Source: Panopea generosa (taxonomy: Eukaryota > Mollusca > Bivalvia > Adapedonta > Hiatellidae). From it: DNA of 64,000 nucleotides. The notes below the pieces were generated by a model. The model made no database searches. It was not told the origin of the DNA and was given only the letters and a program-made list of their open reading frames with translations. The first letter of the stretch is position 1, and each line of letters starts with the position of its first letter. The stretch lies in contig CM055895.1 in NCBI GenBank assembly GCA_029582155.1, forward strand, positions 21,679,171 to 21,743,170. The letters run 5' to 3'. Shown here one piece after another: positions 55,746 to 64,000 of this stretch. A program made the position numbers and the translations under genes.

Positions 55746-56229
55746 TTTGCAATAGAAAACAGTAAAACAGAGATATTACCATCAAAACATGCCACTTTAT
55801 AGTCTTTATAACATTTGTGAGACACGAGACATCCTGTCCAGCAGGTGAGGGAATCTCATCCATTCCTCCTCAGCTCTAATCATAAGCTGACCTCATTAGT
55901 TTGACTAAAAGTATAGGTCTATTTTAACTGTTTACTAAACATAATCATTTTTTAATGGAGTTTAACATCATTTTCAACACATTTCAGGTTATATTTATGG
56001 CATTTCCAGTATTTTTATAAGTAAAACTGCCGTCTTTCTTGAAGAAACTGGCAAATTTTCTCATGTCAATTATGTTATAACTCTCATAAAATGTCTATTT
56101 TACTGTGTCAAATGGTGACATATTTTCGTAGACGAGAAAATACAAGTAAAAAAACAACTATGAGCTGCATAAGGGTCAATTAAAGCCTCTGGCTGAGATA
56201 AATGCAAAGAATTTTGCCGAGTCCCATTT
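55746..56229. other. Intergenic stretch
   Basis: No gene or named repeat was recognised. Confidence 0.5.
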
Positions 56230-57060
56230 TGTGCAAGTGTCTTTAACCTAGGGTGAGATTTCTTTATTCTCAATGCAACATTGTTATAGATTTATTTTAA
56301 CCCTCGGGTTGGATTTCTTTATTCACAATGCAACATCGTTATAGATTCACTTTAACCTTTGGGTGGGACTTCTTCATTCACAATGCAACATCGTTATAGA
56401 TTCACTTTAAACCTTGGGTTGAATTTCTTCATTCACAATGCAACATTGTTATAGATTCACTTTAAACCTTGGGTTGAATTTCTTTATTCACAATGCAACA
56501 TTGTTATAGATTCACTTTAAACCTCGGGTGGAATTTCTTTATTCAAAATGCAACATCGTTATAGATTCACTTTAAACCTTGGATGGAATTTCTTTATTCA
56601 CAATGCAACATTGTTATAGATTCACTTTAAACCTCGGGTGGAATTTCCTCATTCACAATGCAACATCGTTATAGATTCACTTTAACCCTCGGGTGGCATT
56701 TCCATATTCACAATGCAACATCATTATAGATTCACTTTAACACCCAGGTGGAATTTACTCATTCACAATGCAACATTGTTATAGATTCACTTTAACCCTC
56801 AAGTTGGATTTACTCATTCACAATGCAACATTGTTATAGATTCACTTTAACCCTCAAGTTGGATTTACTCATTCACAATGCAACATTGTTATAGATTCAC
56901 TTTAACCCTCAAGTTGGATTTACTCATTCACAATGCAACATTGTTATAGATTCACTTTAACCCTCAAGTTGGATTTACTCATTCACAATGCAACATTGTT
57001 ATAGACTGACTTTAACCCTCAGGTGGGATTTCCATATTCACAATGAAACGTCGTTATCTC
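56230..57060. repeat. 55-bp minisatellite downstream of the TRAF gene
   Basis: About 15 units of caatgcaacattgttataga, ttcactttaaccctcaagtt, ggatttactcattca. The spacing is exactly 55 bp in the uniform block at 56766-56990. Left-hand units have ctttattcac, which is AATAAA on the minus strand, where TRAF is transcribed. Nearest the TRAF stop the units are diverged. Confidence 0.93.
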
Positions 57061-57270
57061 ACTAGGTAGTAAACCAGCAAATAGGAAATGAGGAATATGG
57101 TATGCAGTATTGTTGTGGATTAGAAAAAAGAACCCGCAGATAAAGATATGTTAAAAACAAGGCTTTGCCCTCCTTTTTCCTTTTAGGTTTACTTCAGTTT
57201 CTTTTTCAACACTGTACAAAGTATGAAATTTTATGGTCTCGAGCAGATATACAAGTAAGTAAACTCTAAA
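57061..57270 (-). other. Likely start of TRAF 3' UTR
   Basis: About 210 bp follow the TRAF stop on the minus strand. No AATAAA or ATTAAA was found in it; the nearest AATAAA hexamers are in the minisatellite that follows. Confidence 0.4.
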
Positions 57271-57781
57271 TCATTGACTAACCATTGCAGAGTGAGTTTT
57301 AATATTTACGTCTATATATATGCAGTTATCCTTGCAAAACATATCGCTGAGAATCATGTCGGTCAACATAAACCGCAGTCGACCTCTCTGAGAATTTGAT
57401 GTCACTCCTTCTGTTCGACATCTCGGCACGTTGGTACAATGAATGTCCTCAGAATAGCCATCTGTGCCAGAATCCTGTGTCAAAACAGTTGCTTCACATG
57501 TTGCGTTGAAAGGAAAGCAGAGGTCGTCATCAAACTTGCCTTTCTCTAATGTGACGAACAGTGAGACGTACGTTTCATTCTTTTCAATATGACCTAAGAA
57601 TTCTAGCGAGACATGAAGTTTATAGCCAGGGCAACCTGTATAAAATGAAGTACTGCGGTATTTTTCTTGGCCTGCTACACGCGTGATCTTCCAGTGTAGT
57701 CTGCCATTATAATTTGTCATTTGCAATTCTGTCATTTCCTTGAACTTGTTGTCAAATTGAATAAACTTGTGATCTAGCATC
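57271..57781 (-). CDS. TRAF gene, MATH-domain last exon
   Basis: A 511-bp terminal exon encoding 169 residues and TGA. MATH hallmarks are NGRLHWKI, STSFYTGCPGYKLHV, NETYVSLFVTLEKGKFDDDL, CFPFNATCEATVLTQ and the end DNCIYIDVNIKTHS. It is the usual single-exon MATH domain of TRAFs. The acceptor is gtattacAG. Confidence 0.95.
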
Positions 57782-60700
57782 CTGTAATACATACAAAGTA
57801 ACAACTATATATATATTCTTTTGTTTTTGATTTCCCTCCATAAAATATTATAATTTAAAGGTTGGTTTCTGCTCAACAATTCAGTATCAGTTTATTTTAT
57901 ATATTTGTTAATTTCCACATTGTTTATCTAAAATAATAGTAGTACAATAAAATAAATACATGTATTGGTGCTTTTGATACTTTAAAGGGACACACGACAA
58001 TGTTAAAATCAATTTTTAATCGTGTTCATGTATAAAAATCAATCTTTACGCCCATGAACATACAACTATATGGGAATAGCACTCTCCAAGTAGAAATGTC
58101 TGAAGAAATTGTTGTTGTTTTAATACAATTAGTGGTGTCACGCTAGTATAGAAAATATGAGTAAAGAACTTTAAAACAAGAGGCCCAAGAGGGACTAAGA
58201 AGAAGATTTTTGAATTTTTTTATTTTAACCCTTTTTTTACCGATCCTGGCCCCTTATGGAAAGTCAGTTCTCCTTATTGAACTAATTCTTATTTTCTTTG
58301 ACTAGATGATGCTTCAGAACTTTAAATGAATATAATTCAGGAACCCTATAAACATCATCCCCTTGATTCTTATTTTCATTCAAACCCCTAAACATAGGGA
58401 TAATCTATGCCAAATATGAACAAATTGACTACCCTTTTGGTACCCTCCTGACCCTTTAAGACAGTGGAACCCAGTATTTTTTTTACAAATTTTCACCTTC
58501 TTAATCAAACAATGCTTCTGTAAAAATATAGGCAAAATCAGTCTCTTTTAAAAAAAAAAAAAAATGTTTCTCATAATGACATGTGTTCCCTAATTGAACC
58601 CTCAGGACAGGGTCATTTTTAAATCCAGTGACACCATTTGAACAAATCTATTATTGGTTATCATTACAACATAAATAAAAAATCTGTTGGGCGGTTCATG
58701 AAAAGAAGATTTTTTTTAAGTTTTAGACTATTTTTAGCAATGTCGCCATTTTGAATTTCAGATTGAAAAAAAAAAAAATCTTCTGTATAGTCTCCTATAC
58801 AATAGAAACACTATGTGAAGTTTGAGATTAACTGGCATAGTAGTTTTAGGGAAAGTGCTGCTAACGGACAACAGATGAACAACGCACCATCGCATAAGCC
58901 CTTCTGACCTTTGGCCAGTAGAGCTAAAAATTAAATTGACATTTTCTTGGATTTTTTTCTTAAGTACCAACAAAAACTGAGGAAATAAGAATATGTGTAT
59001 ATTCTACACTTTTTGTCATTAAAAGACCACAAATAGGTGAATGATGCATTCAATCATTTATAAAGAACTAGAAATTGACATTTTACCACGTGTCCGTTAA
59101 AGGGAATATATCATGAATTTTCAAAATATTTAAATTGGCTAAAACATATTTTTCCAATATAACATGCCTATATACTCACTGACCTCGTTTTGTCAAAAGA
59201 ATATCTATTTAAACATGCCGAAATAATGTATTGAAAGGGATTTTCTTACTTGGATTACACGCCTACTGGTAAGGCTTAATAAATTTCCTACTTAAAATTG
59301 CAACATATTATGTGACGCATCAAATGAGTTGCGTGATTTCATTTTGATTTGTTATACAGGTTTACGTAGTAAAAACTGTTTCACCTTAGAAAGAGTCTGA
59401 ATGGTGATGTAAATGTCTTAAAAGTACTGTAGATTTAAAAGTGTTGTCTATTTTTAGAAAGGGGATTTCTTTCAAGTTTATCACTCCAATTTAAATATCA
59501 ATGTTGTCACATTGTGGTGGATTTGACAGACCAAACCATTCAGATTTTGTTTGTTTATGATAATGATATGCTTTTTATCCATTTTGAAAAAATATATATA
59601 TTTTTTTTAAGACATTTAAGCATTTTTTCCTTAAAGGCATTTCAAATCTAAACTGGAATACAATCAAATACAAGTTAAGTATTTTGCAAAATAAGGCAAC
59701 ACATAGTCCTCAAATTATTTCTGTAAATTTATTGAAATGTAAATGAAATATTCAAGAAGAAGTAATTTATTAAAAACATATCTTGAAACCGTACCCTGTC
59801 AAATCAAGCATTTTCTGATTGATGGCATTGATCTGTTCTTCTTGAGAGTTTATTTTAGCCTCCATGTATCCTAGATGTATGTGAGCTGCCTCTGTCTCGT
59901 GATTTTTCATACTCTGTCTTTTATCCTACAATAATAACAAAGTATTATACGCTTTGAAACCACACCACTTACATAGATTATCTTACTGCTGAAAATGTCA
60001 TCTGATTTCAAAGACAGTTTATATACATTAAGAGTGCCATCTCCATAGATAGGTGTTTTCCCGCACCAATCACAGAAGGCCTTTGAAAATAGTGCAGGAA
60101 GAGTTCAGATGGCTTGTAACGAGCAATCTGAACACTTTCTGCACTGTTTTCCACTCTGTCAGTAAATATAAACATAATTCACCCATTGCTGATACATGGT
60201 GAATTAATGCTTTCAATTTGGAAAAGTCCAGGAAAATGCTTATGGAGCAAAGGGTTAAGAGTGCCATCTCCGTCTTCTACTGTCAAAATTTCATGACTCT
60301 GATTTGGAATTTTTTTATGCATTTTTCCCTCCAAAAGTGAAAATACACAGGCGTCAATAATGAGTGTATGAACCAAACTGAAAGGTTTTCCATAAGTTTA
60401 TGATTCCCGATTTTTTTTACTATTTCTCATAATATGTACTCGTTTATTTTCGACCCACCTGGTACTGGCAGCCATATTTTTGGTAGGAGCATGACACGAT
60501 GACATGTGGACAATCTCCACTATCCATGTCCAGGTGGCGCTGTATATCTTCACGTTGTATACCAGACTGTCCACACAATGTACACTGTACAGGAAACTTG
60601 GCACACACCAGAACTTGATGTCTCTGTAGAATGTAACATAAACGTGTGATTTGTTGACAAGTTGTTTTTAGCATCGCTTTAACATTTTTTTTAGTTTTAT

Positions 60701-61615
60701 CACAATGGTGTCTAGTGTCTACATGACACCCTGCCACACTAGAATATCACCCCACCTGGTCACATTATACTGACACCAACCCGGCCAGACCTAGAACTAC
60801 ATGTATCCTCTTGACCCAACCTGGGATCGAACCAACGCCCTTCCACATGGGAGGAGAATGCTCAACCACTAGGTCACTGCTGTGGTCAATTTATTGTTAG
60901 AGCTGTTATGTTGTTGCAATTTTCACCACATTATGGCAGAGTGCTGTGTTCGAAATATCTCAAGATTACTTATCTCTCACTGATCAGATGCTTACTTTAT
61001 TGGTAGAAAGAAACTTCAGTTCGGAAGTAGAATTGAAAATTGCGTGTAATCAGAGGCCCAGATGTGATTTTTGGGTGTTTTACTCTCATTATTTAGCTTA
61101 ACACCCTTAGGATAAAAACTAGAGGGAAACGGGGAAGGAGTTGTAAATTTACATATTACTTTTACAACTGGAGGTAATTTTACCCCTCCCAATTCTGTTT
61201 GTAACAAAGACATTTCTATACTGAAACATGTTTATTCTGAAAAGGTTTACCTGAAATGTAATCAAAGTAACTTATTATGTTTGTAAGCCAAACTATCTTT
61301 AATGAAAGCTCTGAATTGTTCAACAAATCTTAAGCTTATACCTATTTACCAACAACTTTGAACATCTTGAAGTAAAAATTACCCTCACAACAACCCCATT
61401 AGAGGGGCTCATAATCCCTCTCCCCCCCTCAAAATCTGTAAGCGTTCTTCTCTTACCATTATATCAGCGTAAATAACAGAGATGCCACAGTGGCGACAGT
61501 TGACAGGTCTATACTGACAAATCTGATGATGTTCCGCCACATCTCCCCTGTTTAAGTTCTCTGCACAACCGTATTCACACATCACTGGCACAAAACCACA
61601 AACGCTCCAATGCTT
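57271..61615 (-). CDS. TRAF-family adaptor, C-terminal part (four exons)
   Basis: TRAFs are cytoplasmic trimeric adaptors and often E3 ligases that link TNF-receptor and Toll/IL-1 type receptors to NF-kB and MAPK signalling. Exons (5' to 3' on the minus strand): 61457-61615, 60459-60623, 59795-59925 and 57271-57781. All are GT-AG with compatible phases, giving about 321 residues up to a TGA. In order they hold TRAF-type C2HC/C2H2-like zinc fingers (for example CEYGC...HHQIC and CTLCG...RH...C), a short helix predicted as coiled coil (EAKINSQEEQINAINQKML), and a MATH domain with GRLHWKI, FYTGCPGYKLHVSLEF, SLFVTLEKGKFDDDLCFPF and DNCIYIDVNI. The RING domain and the first fingers are missing from the window (gap at 62792). 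The paralogue cannot be assigned. Confidence 0.93.
57782..58176. other. TRAF last intron, left part
   Basis: AT-rich, with no recognised feature. Confidence 0.5.
58177..58927 (+). mobile_element. Interspersed element family H3, copy 1
   Basis: It runs from acaagaggcccaagagggac to cttctgacctttggccagta gagctaaaaa. The right end matches, in inverse orientation, the sequence at 63661-64000, including the gaagattttttt block and aatcttctgtatagtctcct. The 3' end forms a ctggccaaaggccag-type hairpin. It has no coding capacity. TRAF last intron. Confidence 0.7.
58928..59794. other. TRAF last intron, right part
   Basis: AT-rich intron with nothing recognised. Confidence 0.5.
59795..59925 (-). CDS. 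TRAF gene, last finger and coiled-coil exon
   Basis: A 131-bp exon, phase 0 in and 2 out. KRQSMKNHETEAAHIHLGYM supplies the last His ligands, then AKINSQEEQINAINQKMLDL is a short amphipathic helix. The donor is GTACGG. Confidence 0.88.
59926..60458. other. TRAF intron between the finger and coiled-coil exons
   Basis: The phrase taagagtgccatctcc occurs twice (about 60029 and 60256), suggesting an old duplication of about 227 bp. No other feature was recognised. Confidence 0.45.
60459..60623 (-). CDS. TRAF gene, zinc-finger exon 2 in window
   Basis: A 165-bp, phase 0/0 exon. It contains FPVQCTLCGQSGIQREDIQR, then GDCPHVIVSCSYQKYGCQYQ, completing two more fingers. The acceptor is ttctacAG; a SINE ends only about 25 bp upstream of it. 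The donor is GTGGGT. Confidence 0.93.
60650..60890 (-). mobile_element. tRNA-derived SINE (family A), copy 2
   Basis: The minus strand reads gtgacctagtggttgagcat (A box), then gttggttcgatccc (B box), body tggtgtcagtataatgtgac and ccaggtggggtgatattcta, and a 3' part with gataaaact and gcgatgctaaaaacaa. It is the same family as 34409-34724. It lies in the TRAF intron, in the sense orientation of the gene, with its tail about 25 bp from the next exon. Confidence 0.8.
60891..61456. other. TRAF intron, right part
   Basis: No gene or named repeat was recognised. A minus-strand open frame at 61016-61213 shows no similarity. Confidence 0.5.
61457..61615 (-). CDS. TRAF gene, zinc-finger exon 1 in window
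   Basis: A 159-bp, phase 0/0 exon. It contains VMCEYGC, then DVAEHHQICQYRPVNCRHCG: one full TRAF-type finger and the first cysteines of the next. The acceptor is tttacAG and the donor GTAAGA. The preceding residues must come from an exon not present in the window. Confidence 0.92.
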
Positions 61616-61718
61616 CTGTAAAGTTAAATAACAAAACTAGTATGCAAGAATTTCATGAAGCACTTAAATCAAACAATGAACTGTTAATATGATAAACAAG
61701 ACAATCTGCAAAATCAAA

Positions 61719-61929
61719 CATTAGGACATTATAAATCAATTGCTTGATTATCATCCAAACTTTTCTTAAAAAGGGGGAGGGACGGAGGATTTTAATTTTT
61801 TATTTCTATTTTTAAAATTTGTGATGATTTTTATAAAAAAAAATATACAAATAAATAGTCTGGGCAGCATGAAAATTAGCCCAGGGGGTGGACCGGGATG
61901 GTAATCTAACAATTAATTTATAATGGCCT
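61719..61929. mobile_element. MITE-like element, copy D
   Basis: The left end is attataaatcaattgcttga ttatcatcc, the right end gggatggtaatctaacaatt then aatttataatggcctta. The interior has cttaaaaagggggagggacg and gggcagcatgaaaattagcc, as in copy A. It lies upstream of the first TRAF exon in the window. Confidence 0.75.
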
Positions 61930-62791
61930 TACAATTGTACAGCTTTGTCTCAAAATACGAAAAACCTATTGATATGGACTGCTTATCATAGATTGCACAA
62001 CATACCAGGTATGCCATTTTCCAAGTGAGAGTTGTAAGTGGAAGTAAAAGGTCAGGAAAAGCCCAGAACCAGTGCTCCAGATAAACCTTTTTTTTCAAAT
62101 GAGTGTTTTACCCCTTAATTTAGCATGCATTGCTTATTTTCAAAATGTTAAGCGTAAAAATGAACATTTTTGTCAAATTCCCACTTAAAACAAACTAATC
62201 AACACTGAAATTAAGAATAACCAATGCTTATTTTACCCCTTAATTTAAAATTCAATGCTTTATTCCGAAATTTCAATGCTTATATACCCCCAAATAGTGC
62301 TTACGTGGAGCACTACAGAACAGCAGCAAAATTGTGTCTTTTGAAATTTTAATGAAGTTAATGACATAATTTATTAGACAACATTATATTACTGCAGGCC
62401 AAACAGTTTTTGAAAAATAGAACTAAACTTTATTTTAAATTTAACTTCTTCAGGCTTTCGCGCATTTTTAAATGATTAAGCCCGGAAATTTGAGAACATC
62501 AACGGATATACGTTTACTAGAAATAGATCTAGACTAAACCTTTGACATTATACCACAGGTCAGGTTTAATTCAAAATTAATTTGCAATAATAGTTTAAAT
62601 ACATATTTTTTATGTGTATTCTATTGTTGTACAATATTGCTACTTGTTTGCCATATGTGTGATGCTAGATGCTTGTATAAGAATATTATAAAACAATCAG
62701 AAAACCTTATGTTTTATTTGTCTGTTTTATGTTTTTTACCTTCAACAGAATGTAAGTTATTAAACAGCAATCAGTGCACCTAATGTGCGTA
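61930..62791. other. Upstream TRAF sequence
   Basis: AT-rich. No RING-type exon or other coding signal was found. Confidence 0.5.
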
Positions 62792-63291
62792 NNNNNNNNN
62801 NNNNNNNNNNNNNNNNNNNNNNNNNNNNNNNNNNNNNNNNNNNNNNNNNNNNNNNNNNNNNNNNNNNNNNNNNNNNNNNNNNNNNNNNNNNNNNNNNNNN
62901 NNNNNNNNNNNNNNNNNNNNNNNNNNNNNNNNNNNNNNNNNNNNNNNNNNNNNNNNNNNNNNNNNNNNNNNNNNNNNNNNNNNNNNNNNNNNNNNNNNNN
63001 NNNNNNNNNNNNNNNNNNNNNNNNNNNNNNNNNNNNNNNNNNNNNNNNNNNNNNNNNNNNNNNNNNNNNNNNNNNNNNNNNNNNNNNNNNNNNNNNNNNN
63101 NNNNNNNNNNNNNNNNNNNNNNNNNNNNNNNNNNNNNNNNNNNNNNNNNNNNNNNNNNNNNNNNNNNNNNNNNNNNNNNNNNNNNNNNNNNNNNNNNNNN
63201 NNNNNNNNNNNNNNNNNNNNNNNNNNNNNNNNNNNNNNNNNNNNNNNNNNNNNNNNNNNNNNNNNNNNNNNNNNNNNNNNNNNNNNNNNNN
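62792..63291. other. Assembly gap, 500 N
   Basis: Exactly 500 N, which usually marks a gap of unknown true size. Open frames that cross it are meaningless. Confidence 0.99.
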
Positions 63292-63660
63292 CCTGAACCA
63301 ATGTTCATATTAAAAAGGAATTTACTGCCAAGGAACAGTATGAAATCTAGTTGTGCACATCCCCTTTGCTTTCTGGTTTGATGATTTCTGCCAAGTTACA
63401 TCCTATTTCAATGTTGGAATGAAGAATCTCTGACATGCTTCTCTTGAACCATTTGTTGAAACTCGCTGAAACTTGCTTGGAAGTATCAGCCAAAAGCCTT
63501 GATTTTCATTCCTGTTCTGCGATTTTTGGACGACATTGAATTTTCTGAATGAAAAATTTAACTGTAGTCCTTATCCACCATTATGACAAAATTTACTGTT
63601 ATTGTTGATATGAAGCCTTGCTTTGCATATTCTCTTTGCAAATAGGTGTCATTTAAGGTT
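63292..63660. other. Sequence between gap and H3 copy 2
   Basis: No exon or recognised feature. It may belong to the same long H3-type element. Confidence 0.4.
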
Positions 63661-64000
63661 TTTAGCTCTACTGGCCAAAGGCCAGAAGTGCTTATGCGAT
63701 GGTGCGTTGTCTGTCGTCCGTCGTCTGTCGTCCGACGTCTATCGTCTGTCAGCAGCACTTTCTCTGAAACCACTATGCCAATTAAACTGAAACTTCACAT
63801 GGGTATCTCTATTGCATAGGAGACTATACAGAAGATTTTTTTTTTTTATCTGAAATTCAAAATGGCCACCGTTACTAAAAATAGTCCAAAACTAAAATTC
63901 TTCTTCTCATGAACGGCCCAACAGATTTTCAAAAAGTTTATGTAGTAATGATGACCAAATATAGTTTTATTAGATTTGTTCAAATGGTGTCCCTAGGGTT
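63661..64000 (-). mobile_element. Interspersed element family H3, copy 2 (runs off the window)
   Basis: On the plus strand it starts ttagctctactggccaaagg ccag, then tgcttatgcgatggtgcgtt and a gtcgtccgtcgtctgtcgtc simple repeat, then aggagactatacagaagatt. This is the reverse complement of the end of 58177-58927, with about 40 extra bases in the simple repeat. It is truncated by the window end. Confidence 0.7.

Noticed and set aside
57271-57804. Start codon at 57804 for an intronless MATH protein
   Set aside because: The first eight codons of that frame are the polypyrimidine/acceptor region (gtattacAG). The exon joins in phase with the coiled-coil exon at 59795.
60624-60737. Extension of the TRAF zinc-finger exon upstream
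   Set aside because: The extra codons are SINE sequence and intron; the acceptor ttctacAG at 60624-60625 and the phase fit with the previous exon define the start.
62760-63381. Open frames of 170-200 codons on both strands
   Set aside because: They consist of the 500-N gap.

Overview
This is eukaryotic, AT-rich animal DNA. It has small exons with GT-AG introns, tRNA-derived SINEs, MITE-like elements and very large tandem arrays. The interspersed repeat styles, such as non-autonomous elements with an internal tandem core of about 167 bp and 3' hairpins, look like those of bivalve molluscs. That assignment is an inference; no marker gene fixes the species.

Two protein genes are present, both on the minus strand. 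(1) WDR90 (POC16 family, a centriolar microtubule-wall protein) starts at 38124 and runs leftwards. I could join 18 exons (17539-38124), all in compatible phases, into 883 intact codons: an N-terminal CFAP20/DUF667 domain followed by WD40 repeats. The vertebrate protein is about twice as long, so the 3' half should lie left of the window, beyond the satellite at 1-17245. (2) A TRAF-family adaptor is represented by its last four exons (57271-61615): TRAF zinc fingers, a short coiled coil and the C-terminal MATH domain with the stop codon. Its RING exons are not seen; they would lie past the 500-N gap (62792-63291) or outside the window.

Layout: 1-17245, a 103-bp satellite (about 167 units) fused seamlessly to a MITE terminal repeat; 17539-38124, the WDR90 5' half, with introns full of MITEs, SINEs, core-repeat elements and two minisatellites that look copied from splice junctions; 38125-38340, the promoter region, possibly bidirectional; 39858-40425, a 63-bp minisatellite with a decayed 21-residue reading frame; 41900-44280, another 63-bp array, interrupted by a 434-bp element with a 10-bp target duplication; 44693-53728, a 61-bp satellite (148 units) carrying AATAAA on both strands; 56230-57060, a 55-bp minisatellite just 3' of the TRAF gene; 57271-61615, TRAF; then repeats and the gap. 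Close to half of the window is tandem repeat.

The most unusual observations are the satellite unit that contains a MITE terminal inverted repeat, the minisatellite that multiplies the WDR90 exon 9 splice donor about 17 times, a parallel case at the exon 14 acceptor, and the 61-bp array, which places about 148 poly(A) hexamers downstream of one gene and upstream of the next.
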